This document shows positions 7,789 through 15,898 of a stretch of 16,232 nucleotides of DNA, piece after piece. The notes under the pieces were generated by a model. It saw only the letters and a program-made list of their open reading frames with translations, was not told the DNA's origin and searched no databases. Source of the DNA: DASRRB01 sp036732755 (GTDB lineage Bacteria > Planctomycetota > B15-G4 > SIAN01); the NCBI GenBank assembly GCA_036732755.1, contig DAINBU010000111.1, positions 1 through 16,232 on the forward strand, written 5' to 3'. The first letter of the stretch is position 1. Each line of letters opens with the position of its first letter. A program made the translations under genes and the position numbers.

Positions 7789-9216
7789 TCACTTCGCGAG
7801 CTCGTTCAGCCACTCCTCGACGTTGGAGTAGCCGTCGCCGTCGCGGTCCTTGGAGGCGTCGGCGGCGTCCTTGGGGTCGAGGCCGTGCGCCGACTCCCAC
7901 GCGTCGGGCATGCCGTCGAAGTCGGAGTCGGCGGGAGCGGGCGCGCTCTTCATGTCGGGCCAGCCGCCCACCTGCTGCGGCGAGTCGATGATCCGGCCGT
8001 CGCCGGCGCGCACGCCCGCAACGACGCGCGCGTCGGCGGCGTCGCGCCTGGGCTTCGTCGCGCCGGCGTTCGCCAGGACCGACTCCCAGGCGGCCGCGGC
8101 CGGCACGGTGGCGACCTCGGGATGGGGGTGCTCGCGCGCGGCGCGCAGCTGCGCGTCCTTCATCGGCTTCCCGCTCCACCAGACGACCATCGGCCAGTTG
8201 TCGGCGTCGGCCGAGGGCAGCGTCGGGTCGACGTTGCCCGCGACGAAGAGCTCGAGGTCGCGCGCGTCCTCCTTCACCTTGATCGCCGACGGCGTCCAAG
8301 CCTTCGCCGTGTCGGGGCCGCGCTTGTAGAAGTTGTTGACGAAGTTGATCCGGTTGCCGCGTCCCTTGAACAGCGCGGCGTACTCGCCCCAGTTGAAGAC
8401 GACGTTGTCGCGGAAGTCGACGACGCCGGCGCCCGCCACCTGCGGATTGCGGCCGTTGCTGTTCGCCAGCAGGTTGTGGTGGAGCGAGACGTTCGCCGAC
8501 CCCTCGCCGATCAGGATCCCCATGCTGTGCGGCCCCTCCGGGTGCTTGCTCTTGAAGAGCGGCTCGGCAAGGAGGCAGTGCTGCACGGTGACGTCGTGCG
8601 AGCGGTACCAGACGGTGAGCGTCTCGTCGACCGACCAGCTGAGCGAGCAGTGGTCGAGCACGACGTCGTGCGTGTCGCCGAGGCGCCGCGGGTGGCCGAG
8701 GTTGACGACGTCGCGGTTGTCCCAGCCGTCCTTGGGCGGACGCGCGTCGCCGGTGCGAATGCGCAGATGGCGCAGCACGACGTCGTGCGCCTGGATGCGG
8801 ACCTCCTCGCCCGCGAGCGTGATCCCGTCGCCGGGCGCGCTCTGGCCGGCCACCGTGACGTACGGCTCCTCGATGCAGAGCGGCCGCACGTGGTCGATGA
8901 CGCCCGAGACGGTGAAGACGATGATGCGCGGTCCCGGGGTCTCGAGCGCCGCGCGCAGGCTGCCCGGTCCCGAATCGGCGAGCCTCGTGACGCGCAGCAC
9001 GCGCCCGCCGCGGCCGCCCGGCGTCGTCGCGCCGAACCCCTCCGCGCCGGGGAAGGCGGGGAGCTTCTTGTCGGCGGACGGCGAATGCTCCGGCGCGCGC
9101 GCGGCCCGCGGCAGCGGCTTCGGCGACGGCGGCCGGCGGTGGCCGACCTTGCACGCGGCCGGCGCCGCGAGCGCGGCGGCGAGCAGCGCGCGCTGCGCGA
9201 ATCCGATCGCTGCCAT
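7789..9216 (-). CDS. Secreted pectate lyase-like polysaccharide lyase with C-terminal calcium-binding repeats
   Basis: The product has 475 residues. The ATG at 9216 is chosen for its GGAGG site (9224-9228 on the complement, 7-nt spacing) and a following hydrophobic signal (about 4-21) ending AAC at Cys22, so a lipoprotein is possible though Pro at -3 is unusual. Residues 54-110 carry the opening typical of bacterial PL1-like pectate lyases (FPGAEGFGATTPGGRGG, then RVTRLADSGPGSLRAAL). Beta-helix strands follow, with DHCSLSWSVDE (188-198; likely calcium-binding acids) and NSNGRNP (Arg256, probable catalytic base). Residues about 430-470 hold DSDFDGMPDAWE and DRDGDGYSNVEEW, calcium-binding repeats of thrombospondin type 3/dockerin kind. 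It would cleave polygalacturonate or a related polymer by beta-elimination. It is second in a minus-strand pair, 32 bp after the FG-GAP gene, so probably cotranscribed with it. Confidence 0.93.
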   Translation of the reverse strand: MAAIGFAQRALLAAALAAPAACKVGHRRPPSPKPLPRAARAPEHSPSADKKLPAFPGAEGFGATTPGGRGGRVLRVTRLADSGPGSLRAALETPGPRIIVFTVSGVIDHVRPLCIEEPYVTVAGQSAPGDGITLAGEEVRIQAHDVVLRHLRIRTGDARPPKDGWDNRDVVNLGHPRRLGDTHDVVLDHCSLSWSVDETLTVWYRSHDVTVQHCLLAEPLFKSKHPEGPHSMGILIGEGSANVSLHHNLLANSNGRNPQVAGAGVVDFRDNVVFNWGEYAALFKGRGNRINFVNNFYKRGPDTAKAWTPSAIKVKEDARDLELFVAGNVDPTLPSADADNWPMVVWWSGKPMKDAQLRAAREHPHPEVATVPAAAAWESVLANAGATKPRRDAADARVVAGVRAGDGRIIDSPQQVGGWPDMKSAPAPADSDFDGMPDAWESAHGLDPKDAADASKDRDGDGYSNVEEWLNELAK

Positions 9217-9248
9217 GACGACGCCTCCGCGGACCGCGACTCTCTGCT

Positions 9249-11651
9249 TCACTTTTCGAGCGGGTGGGGGCGGAGCGGAACGTACTCCGCCTTGCCGCTG
9301 CCTTCCACGAGCTGCACGCGCGTCCCCGTCTTCACGGCGCCGAAGTCCTCGTGCGCGCCGCCTGGCCAGAAGACCTCGACCCGAGCCGTCGCCGCGCCGG
9401 CGACGCCGAAAAGGAGCTCGGCCGGCTGGCAGCTCAGGAACTGCGACCCGCACGAGACGACCTGCGCGCACGGCCCGCTCGGCCCGTGCACGACCACCTC
9501 GGCGCCGATCGCCTGGTACTGCGACTTCGTGGCGCGCAGCGCGACCTTGAGGAAGCGGCCAGCCGGGTCGCCCGCGTCGTTGCGCAGCAGGTGGTGGCGC
9601 TCGAGCTGGACGCTGTTCACGAAGAGGTCGGGGTCGCCGTCCTCGTCGAAGTCGGCCGCCAGCGCCGCGCGCCCGTCGTCGGCGAGGTCGACGCCGCTCA
9701 CGGTCGAGACGTCGAGGAAGCCGGCGCCGCCGCGGTTGATCCAGAGCTTGTCGCGCTCGCGCCCGGCGTAGGAACGGTTCTCGCGCCAGACCACGTCGCG
9801 CAGGTTCTTGTTCAGGCTGGGGTCGCTCACCTGCTGGCGGACCAGGATGCTCGGCTCGTTCTCGGCCGGGATCGAGGCGGCGACGACGTTGCGCCAGTAC
9901 CACGTGATGGCGTCGCCCGGCTGGCTGCCCGACATGAAGCCGTTGGTGCAGAAGAGGTCGAGGCGTCCGTCGAGGTCGACGTCGAGCGGCGGGCTCGCCC
10001 ACGCCCAGCGCCCGTCCGTCGCGCCCCACGCGTCGGGCGCGAGCTCGAACTTGCCGCCGGGCCGCCCGAACAGGATCGAGTTGCCGCGCCCGACCTTGCG
10101 CACCAGCTCGACCTCCGCCGCCTGCAGCGTGAGGCGGGAGAGGATGCGCTGCGCCACCTCGCACCACATGTTCGAGACGTAGAGGTCGAGGCGCCCGTCG
10201 TTGTCGAGGTCGCACCACGACGCGCTCATGCCGTTGCCCCAGTCGCGCGTGACGTCGTCGGTCACGTCGGCGAACTTTCCGTGGCCGTCGTTGCGCAGCA
10301 GGAAGTTCGGCCCGAAATCATTCACGACGTAGAGATCCTGGTCGCCGTCGCGGTCGTAGTCGGCGGCCGCCGACGCGTAGGTCCAGTGCTTGTCGGCGAC
10401 GCCGGCCGACTCGGTCACGTCCTCGAAGCGCTTGCCGTCGACGTTGCGGAACAGCTGGTTCGACTGGCCGTTGGTGGCGTCGACCCACGAGTTGTTGTGC
10501 GCCTCGTTCTGCCGGCCGTAGTTGCCGACGAAGAAGTCGAGGCGCCCGTCGCCGTCGCAGTCGAGCACGGTGATGGTCGAGACGTAGCGCCGCTGGGCGA
10601 CGCCCGCGTCGCGGCTCACGTTCACGAACTTCTCGACGCCGCCCGCGTGTTCGTTGCGCCAGAGCGTGAGCTCGTTGCCGTGGGGGCCGTCGCGGTCGAC
10701 CCACGCCTCGTCGCCGACCAGAAGGTCGACGTCGCCGTCGTCGTCGTAGTCGAAGAAGACGGTCCCGGTGCCGCCGGCCGGCTGCGCGACGCCGCGCGCC
10801 TCCGCCTCGTCGCGGTAGCCGCCTTGCGGGAGGGCGACGTAGAGGAAGTTGCGCTCCGTCCCGGGCAGGAAGAGGTCGAGCAGGCCGTCGCCGTTCACGT
10901 CGGCGCACGCCGTTCCGTTCCAGCTCTCCTTGTGGCGCACCAACGCCTTGTCCTTGCACCAGACGCCGGCCGGGCGCGTCACGTCGGTGAAGAGGCGCCG
11001 CGCGCGGCGGTACGACTCGAGGCTCGAGAGCTCGAAGGAGTGGAAGTACCAGCGCCGGCCTGCCTGCGCCACCTTGGCGAAGCCGCGCGCGAGCAGCCAG
11101 CGCGCGCCGCGGTCGGGCCCGAAGCCCGAGAACTCGAGCGTGAAGCGCAGGCGGCCCCAGAACGGTTCGCCGCCCTGGAAGTCGGCGCGGTCGAAGCGGA
11201 GCTGCACGAACTCGATCTCGCGCCACTCCTCGAGGCGCTTGCGGACGCCCTCGAAGAAGCGGTCGGCGTCGACGGCCGGCTCGAGCGCCGGCGCGTAGGC
11301 GGTGCGCTCGATGCCGACCGCCGTCGTCTCGGGCGGGCCGGCCTGGAGCGCCGACCAGTCGACGGCGCGGAACGCGTCGGAGCAGAACGCCTCCGCGCCG
11401 TTCCAGTCGCGCATGCGCAGCGCGGCGGCGAGCCCGTCGAACGTGCGCGACACCTCCTCCGACGAGTTCTCCGTGAACTCCATGCCGGCGACCGGATCGG
11501 TCGGCGCGGCGATCGGCAGCTCGGCGGAGAGCGTGCCGAGGACCGCCTTCATCTGGCCGAGGTCGCGTCCGCGCAGGTACCACGCGGCGGCGACGAGCAG
11601 GGTGAGCGAGCACGCGAGCAGGATGAGGCGAGGTTTCATCGCGGGACGCAC
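9249..11651 (-). CDS. Exported FG-GAP/VCBS repeat protein with NTF2-like N-terminal region and ASPIC/UnbV C-terminus
   Basis: The product has 800 residues from GTG at 11651 (AGGA 4 nt upstream); ATG at 11639 would give 796 and lacks an SD. The N-terminus is a signal or anchor helix (about 8-25); LLAC at 11-14 resembles a short lipobox. Residues about 65-225 look like an NTF2/SnoaL-type fold. Seven calcium-binding FG-GAP loops follow, starting at residues 251, 301, 364, 431, 481, 557 and 667, each of the DxDxDGxxDLxV kind, arranged as an integrin-like beta-propeller. The end (about 698-785) is an ASPIC/UnbV domain with GAEVVVHGPSGP, CGSQFLSCQPAELLFG and VEVFWPGG. The family (CRTAC1-like) is extracellular and calcium-dependent; its biochemical role is not established. 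It is first in a unit with the pectate lyase, which may mean a shared role in binding a polymer at the cell surface (inference). Confidence 0.93.
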   Translation of the reverse strand: MRPAMKPRLILLACSLTLLVAAAWYLRGRDLGQMKAVLGTLSAELPIAAPTDPVAGMEFTENSSEEVSRTFDGLAAALRMRDWNGAEAFCSDAFRAVDWSALQAGPPETTAVGIERTAYAPALEPAVDADRFFEGVRKRLEEWREIEFVQLRFDRADFQGGEPFWGRLRFTLEFSGFGPDRGARWLLARGFAKVAQAGRRWYFHSFELSSLESYRRARRLFTDVTRPAGVWCKDKALVRHKESWNGTACADVNGDGLLDLFLPGTERNFLYVALPQGGYRDEAEARGVAQPAGGTGTVFFDYDDDGDVDLLVGDEAWVDRDGPHGNELTLWRNEHAGGVEKFVNVSRDAGVAQRRYVSTITVLDCDGDGRLDFFVGNYGRQNEAHNNSWVDATNGQSNQLFRNVDGKRFEDVTESAGVADKHWTYASAAADYDRDGDQDLYVVNDFGPNFLLRNDGHGKFADVTDDVTRDWGNGMSASWCDLDNDGRLDLYVSNMWCEVAQRILSRLTLQAAEVELVRKVGRGNSILFGRPGGKFELAPDAWGATDGRWAWASPPLDVDLDGRLDLFCTNGFMSGSQPGDAITWYWRNVVAASIPAENEPSILVRQQVSDPSLNKNLRDVVWRENRSYAGRERDKLWINRGGAGFLDVSTVSGVDLADDGRAALAADFDEDGDPDLFVNSVQLERHHLLRNDAGDPAGRFLKVALRATKSQYQAIGAEVVVHGPSGPCAQVVSCGSQFLSCQPAELLFGVAGAATARVEVFWPGGAHEDFGAVKTGTRVQLVEGSGKAEYVPLRPHPLEK

Positions 11652-11681
11652 CGGGTCCTGGAAGGATGAAATGGGCCGGAC

Positions 11682-11710
11682 AATCTATGCGCGCGGCGAA
11701 GGACGAGGAA
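11682..11710 (-). promoter_or_regulatory. Weak candidate promoter for the FG-GAP/pectate lyase unit
   Basis: Read on the minus strand, TTCCTC (complement of 11705-11710) and TAGATT (complement of 11682-11687) are 17 bp apart. TAGATT matches four of six -10 positions and TTCCTC three of six -35 positions. It would give a leader of roughly 25 nt before the GTG at 11651. The call rests on spacing and location only. Confidence 0.3.
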
Positions 11711-11730
11711 TAGCCCGACGCCCGCCGCGC

Positions 11731-11760
11731 TTGACACCCTCGGCCGGCCCCTGGTACCAA
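11731..11760 (+). promoter_or_regulatory. Candidate promoter with consensus TTGACA, giving a leaderless mRNA
   Basis: TTGACA at 11731-11736 is a perfect sigma70 -35 box. TACCAA at 11755-11760 lies 18 bp downstream as the -10, part of a TGGTACCA palindrome at 11752-11759. Counting 6 to 8 bases on places the transcript start at about 11767-11768, exactly at the ATG of the large lipoprotein gene. No Shine-Dalgarno is present before that ATG, which agrees with leaderless translation. The -10 box is poor (three of six). Confidence 0.55.
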
Positions 11761-11767
11761 GCGCCGT

Positions 11768-14700
11768 ATGTCGAAACATCGCGTCTCTCGGCGTCGCGCG
11801 CCAGTCGTCCTGTGGGTCGTCGCGTGGGGGGCCGCCGGCTGCAAGGAGAAGGGGGAGGCTCCGGTCGAGCCGGCGGCGGGCCCGGTGCCGTTCGAGCTGC
11901 AGACGACGCGCGAGATCGCGGCGGCGCTCTTCGCGGACGGCGACCGCATGGCCGAGGCGCGCGCGGCGCTCGAGCCGCTGCTCCATCGGAAACCTCTTCT
12001 CGCCGAGGACCTCCTGCGCGCCGCCGCCGTCGAGGTCGAACTGAACCACGGCGACCTGGCGCGGCCGCTGGTCGAGCAGGCGGCGAAGCTCGGCGACTCC
12101 TCCGCGCGCCTCCATTACCTCCGCGCGCGCATCGCCTACCGCGACGGCGACCTCGACGCGGCGCAGCGGGAGTTCGAGCGCGCGGCCGAGCTCGCCACCG
12201 ACGACCTCCCGACGCAGCTGATGATCGCCAAGTGCCGCTACGAGCGTGGCGAAGGCGACATGGAGGCGCCGCTGAAGCGGGTGATGGCGCTCGGCGCCGA
12301 CGTCGCGGGGAGCTGGTACACGACCGCGGTCTACCGCCAGAGCATGGTGAGCGTCCGCAAGGGGCGCTCTCAGGAGGCGGCGAAGCTCACCCTCGAGTTC
12401 AGCCAGCTCCAGTCACGCGGGATCGTCCAGGCGACCGAGGCGGAGATGGAGCGCGGCAACTTCGGACGGCTCGACTTCCCGCGCCCGACGCCGCCCGAGC
12501 GCGCCGCTCCGCCGCCGCTGCCGGCGTGGGCGGGAGGGCGCATCGTCGCGCCGGAGTTCGCGGGCGCGACGCAGCTCCTCGCGTGCGACCTGCTCGACGA
12601 CGGGAACATCGAGCGGAACGCCGACAAGCAGCCGGTCGCGTGGCGGATCGGCGCGACCGACCTGGTCGGCGCGGGACCGGCGGGGATCGTCGCGGCGGTG
12701 CAGGGCGCGGACGGCGGCTTCACGGCGAAGCGCCTGTGGGAGAAGCCGGTCGCGCGGGTCGTCCCGTTCGACTTCGCGCAGGACGGCGACCTCGACTTCT
12801 GGGCGGTGGGGCCCGACGGTCTCGAGCTGCTGGTCGCGGAGGGCGGCGCGCTCGCGAAGTCCAAGGTCGCGCTGCCGCCGCTGCGGTCGCCGCCGCTCGA
12901 CCTGCAGGTCGTCGACTTCGACCACGAGGGCGACCTCGATCTGATTCTGGTCGGCGCGTTCGGCGCGCGGCTGTGGCGGGACGACGGCGCCTCCAAGGAG
13001 GGGGCGTTCGTCGACGCGACCCAGGCGGCAGGGCTCGAGGGGATCGCAGCGCTCGACTGGTGCGACGTCGACGACGTCGACTCGGACCAGGACGTCGATC
13101 TCCTGATGGGGGGCGCGGCGGGCGTCGTGCTCGCCGACAACCAGCGCGGCGGGAAGTTCGCGCGGCGCGACGTGCCGCTGCCGGCGGGCGTCGACCCGCG
13201 CCGCGCGCCGGTCGTCGCCGACCTCGACGGCGACGGGCGGTGCGACCTCGGATTCGGCGACGCGAGCGGCGCGCTGCTGCTCGCTACGCCGTCGGGGAAG
13301 TGGGCCGCGACGAAGGCGCCGCCGCCGGCTCCGCCGCTGGTGCGGGTCGCCTGCGCGCCGTGCGACGCGAACGGCGACACCGAGCTCGACCTGCTGCGCT
13401 GGGACACTCCGGCGCTCGGCGCGGTCGTCTCGCTCGGCTCGAAGTTCCAGCAGGGGTCGAACGCGCTCGCCGACGGCTCGACGTCGGGGCCGGCCGTCCT
13501 CTTCCCGTCGGGGCGCGGGCCGGCCGGCGACCTCGCGCGCGTGACGCCGGCGGGGCTCGAGCTCCTCGCGGCGCCGGACGGCGGGGCGGCGACGTCGCTG
13601 CGCCTCTCGCTGCTCGGCAAGAAGGACAACCGCCGCGGCGTCGGCGCGATCGTCGAGGTGCGCGCGGGCGCGAGCTACCAGCGCATCCACTGGGCGGGCG
13701 AGCCGCAGCGGGTCGGGCTTGCCGGCGCGAAGCAGGCCGACTGGGTCCGGATCACCTGGCCGAACGGGGTGATCCAGAGCGAGATGGCGATCCCGGCCGG
13801 CGCCGACCGCATCCTCGAGCAGAAGGAGGGGCTCATCGGCTCGTGCCCCTTCCTCTATGCGTGGAACGGGAAGACCTTCGCATTCGTCACCGATGTGCTC
13901 GGCGTCACGCCGCTCGGGCTGCCGATGCGGCCGGGCGCGCTGGTGCCCCCCGACCACGACGAGTACGTGCTGGTGCGCGGCGACCAGCTCGTGCCGCGCG
14001 CCGGCCGGCTCGAGCTGCAGTTCACGGAGGAGCTGCGCGAGGTCACCTACCTCGACCACGTCCATCTCGAGGCGGTCGACCATCCCGCGGCTGCCGAGGT
14101 CTTCCCCGACGAGAAGTTCACCTTCCCGCCGTTCCCCGCGCCGCGCCTCCACGCGGTGGTCGCGCCGCTCGCGCCGCGCCGCGCGCTCGGGAGCGACGGA
14201 AGGGAATGGACCGCGCAGATCGCTCACGACGACATGGAGTTCGCCGCGCCGTTCACGCCGTATCGCGGCGCCGAGGCGGGCGGCGGGGCGTCGACGGGAC
14301 AGTTCCTCGGGCTCGCGCCGCCGCACTTCCTCGAGGTCGACTTCGATCCCGCGGCGTTGCCGAAGAGCGGGTCGCTGCGGCTGCTGATGACCGGCTGGTT
14401 CTACTGGACCGACGCGAGCGTGAACGTCGCGAGCAGCGCGACGCCCGGGATCGAGTTCGTCCCACCGATCCTCGAGGTGCCCGACGGAAAAGGCGGCTGG
14501 CGGCCGTCGGGGCCGCCGGTCGGTTTCCCGGCCGGCAAGGTGAAGACGATGGTGGTCGACGTCACCGACGTGCTCGACCGCGCCGATCCGCGGCTGCGCA
14601 TCGCGACCACGCTGCGCCTCTACTGGGATTCGATCCGGCTCGCGACCGACGCGCACGACGCGCCGACGAAGGTGACGCGCGTCGACGTCGCGCGCGCGGA

Positions 14701-15172
14701 GCTCTCCCGCAGAGGCTTCAGCGAGCCGGTCGAACTGCCGGGCGCGCAGGGGCTCGCGTGGTTCGACTGGGATCGGCTCAGCAAGGAGCCGCGCTGGAAC
14801 CAGCACCCCGGCCTCTACACGCGCTACGGCGACGTGCGCGAGCTGGTCCTCACGGTCGACGACCGCCTCGTCGTGATGGGGTCGGGCGACGCGTTGAGCC
14901 TCGCGTTCGACGCGGCGGGGCTGCCCGCGCTGCCCGACGGCTGGTCGCGCGACTGGCTGGTCTACCTCGACGGCTGGGCCAAGGACCGCGACCCCAACAC
15001 GGTCGAGGCGCTCTACGTCGAGCCGCTCCCGTTCCACGGCATGAGCGGCTACCCGTACGGCCCCGACGAGCACGCGCCCGACGACGAGGCGCACCGGCGG
15101 TGGCGGCAGGACTGGGAGACGCGGCCGGCGACGCGCTGGATCGAGCCGCTCGCGCCGGCCCGCCCGCGCTGA
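11768..15172 (+). CDS. Large lipoprotein: helical (TPR-like) repeats, FG-GAP repeats, ASPIC/UnbV and a long unassigned C-terminal region
   Basis: The product has 1134 residues. The N-terminus is basic, then hydrophobic (11-21), then lipobox GAAGC with Cys25, so it is probably a membrane-anchored lipoprotein facing outwards. Residues about 42-225 are Ala/Leu-rich helical pairs like TPR units (for example ARIAYRDGDLDAAQREFERA). Degenerate FG-GAP calcium loops start at 335, 383, 433, 485 and 533. An ASPIC/UnbV-like segment spans about 611-685 (RGVGAIVEVRAGASYQRIHW, VRITWPNGVIQ). From about 690 to the end there is a region of some 440 residues, with GSCPFLYAWNGKTFAFVTDV, LREVTYLDHVHLEAVDHPA and PFHGMSGYPYGPDEH, which I recognise as recurring behind ASPIC/UnbV in large proteins but cannot assign a function. 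The gene stands alone, divergent from the smaller FG-GAP protein. The start is supported by the promoter spacing and the lipobox. Exact role unknown. Confidence 0.9.
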   Translation: MSKHRVSRRRAPVVLWVVAWGAAGCKEKGEAPVEPAAGPVPFELQTTREIAAALFADGDRMAEARAALEPLLHRKPLLAEDLLRAAAVEVELNHGDLARPLVEQAAKLGDSSARLHYLRARIAYRDGDLDAAQREFERAAELATDDLPTQLMIAKCRYERGEGDMEAPLKRVMALGADVAGSWYTTAVYRQSMVSVRKGRSQEAAKLTLEFSQLQSRGIVQATEAEMERGNFGRLDFPRPTPPERAAPPPLPAWAGGRIVAPEFAGATQLLACDLLDDGNIERNADKQPVAWRIGATDLVGAGPAGIVAAVQGADGGFTAKRLWEKPVARVVPFDFAQDGDLDFWAVGPDGLELLVAEGGALAKSKVALPPLRSPPLDLQVVDFDHEGDLDLILVGAFGARLWRDDGASKEGAFVDATQAAGLEGIAALDWCDVDDVDSDQDVDLLMGGAAGVVLADNQRGGKFARRDVPLPAGVDPRRAPVVADLDGDGRCDLGFGDASGALLLATPSGKWAATKAPPPAPPLVRVACAPCDANGDTELDLLRWDTPALGAVVSLGSKFQQGSNALADGSTSGPAVLFPSGRGPAGDLARVTPAGLELLAAPDGGAATSLRLSLLGKKDNRRGVGAIVEVRAGASYQRIHWAGEPQRVGLAGAKQADWVRITWPNGVIQSEMAIPAGADRILEQKEGLIGSCPFLYAWNGKTFAFVTDVLGVTPLGLPMRPGALVPPDHDEYVLVRGDQLVPRAGRLELQFTEELREVTYLDHVHLEAVDHPAAAEVFPDEKFTFPPFPAPRLHAVVAPLAPRRALGSDGREWTAQIAHDDMEFAAPFTPYRGAEAGGGASTGQFLGLAPPHFLEVDFDPAALPKSGSLRLLMTGWFYWTDASVNVASSATPGIEFVPPILEVPDGKGGWRPSGPPVGFPAGKVKTMVVDVTDVLDRADPRLRIATTLRLYWDSIRLATDAHDAPTKVTRVDVARAELSRRGFSEPVELPGAQGLAWFDWDRLSKEPRWNQHPGLYTRYGDVRELVLTVDDRLVVMGSGDALSLAFDAAGLPALPDGWSRDWLVYLDGWAKDRDPNTVEALYVEPLPFHGMSGYPYGPDEHAPDDEAHRRWRQDWETRPATRWIEPLAPARPR

Positions 15173-15182
15173 GCGCGCTACC

Positions 15183-15860
15183 TCACGCGGGCGGCGACCC
15201 GCTCTTCGCCGGCCACGCCATCGCGGCGATCCGCCGCCCGCTCGCGACGCCGTGGCGGCCGCGGAAAGTCACCCCCTCGGCGAACGGACCGGCGGCGCGC
15301 AGGAGCGTCACGCGGAACGCGTCGTCGGAGAGCTCGCACTCGACCTCGCGGAAGTCGAGGAGCTGGCGCGTCGCCGGATACTGGCACTTGTAGAACGCCT
15401 CCTTGGCGCAGAAGAGGAGGCGCGCCCGCGCGCCGCGCGACGACGCCGGGCTCCGTTCGAGCTGCGCCTGCTCGCGGTCGGTGGCGACGAGGCGCCAGAG
15501 CGACGGCTCGAGGGGCAGGTCGGGCTCGAGGTCGATGCCGAGCGCGGTGACCTCGTGCGCGCGCGCGACCGCCGCGGCGCACCAGCCGGCCATGTGGGAG
15601 ATGCTGCCGATCGCGCCGTCCGGCCAGAGCGGCGCGCGATCGGGGCCGGCCTTCAGCGGCGCGTGCGCGAAGCCGAGCCGCGCGAGCGCCCGGTGCGCGC
15701 AGGCGCGGCCGCTCGCGTACTCGAAGCGGCGCTTCTCGACGGCCGCGCTGACGTCGGCGAGCTCCTCCGGCAGGAGCGCGGCGAGGCGATCGGCGATCGG
15801 CCCCTCCTCGACCGCCACGCACTCGGGGAGCAGGCGCGCCCAGATCGGATCGGAGTCCAT
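15183..15860 (-). CDS. 4'-phosphopantetheinyl transferase, Sfp/EntD type
   Basis: The 225-residue protein fits the usual Sfp/EntD size. Family motifs are in order: EKRRFEYASGRACAHRAL (42-59), WPDG and GSISHM (80-90), GIDLE with metal-binding Asp110 and Glu112 (108-112), and FCAKEAFYK with Glu154 (150-158). It transfers the phosphopantetheine arm from coenzyme A to the serine of carrier proteins, in the cytoplasm. The likely targets in this window are Ser250 of the PKS ACP and Ser1022 of the NRPS PCP, though the gene is about 10 kb from them and could serve others. The ATG at 15860 has no good SD, but no usable start lies further upstream in frame. The gene follows another minus-strand gene after 38 bp, so it is probably its operon partner, and it converges on the large lipoprotein gene with only 10 bp between stops. 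Confidence 0.95.
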   Translation of the reverse strand: MDSDPIWARLLPECVAVEEGPIADRLAALLPEELADVSAAVEKRRFEYASGRACAHRALARLGFAHAPLKAGPDRAPLWPDGAIGSISHMAGWCAAAVARAHEVTALGIDLEPDLPLEPSLWRLVATDREQAQLERSPASSRGARARLLFCAKEAFYKCQYPATRQLLDFREVECELSDDAFRVTLLRAAGPFAEGVTFRGRHGVASGRRIAAMAWPAKSGSPPA

Positions 15861-15898
15861 CGATGGAGCGCTCGCGCGCGGAGCGGCGCGCTCGGCGC

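Noticed and set aside
9217..10218. Upstream extension of the pectate lyase frame to 10218
   Set aside because: The extension overlaps the FG-GAP gene and is Arg/Ala-rich; the ATG at 9216 has GGAGG and a signal sequence right after it.
9264..11669. Plus-strand open frame opposite the FG-GAP gene
   Set aside because: It is antisense to seven clean calcium loops, and its product is a monotonous Val/Arg/Ala/Glu sequence.
15170..15185. TGAG/CTCA and AGCGCGCT dyads between the lipoprotein and transferase genes
   Set aside because: The TGAG/CTCA match comes from the two stop codons themselves and the AGCGCGCT palindrome is only 8 bp, too short to call a terminator.
11302..15393. Plus-strand open frame of over 1300 codons overlapping the large lipoprotein gene in another frame
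   Set aside because: The translation is Arg/Gly/Ala-rich with no family motifs and crosses two genes; the 11768-15172 frame has the lipobox, FG-GAP loops and ASPIC/UnbV.
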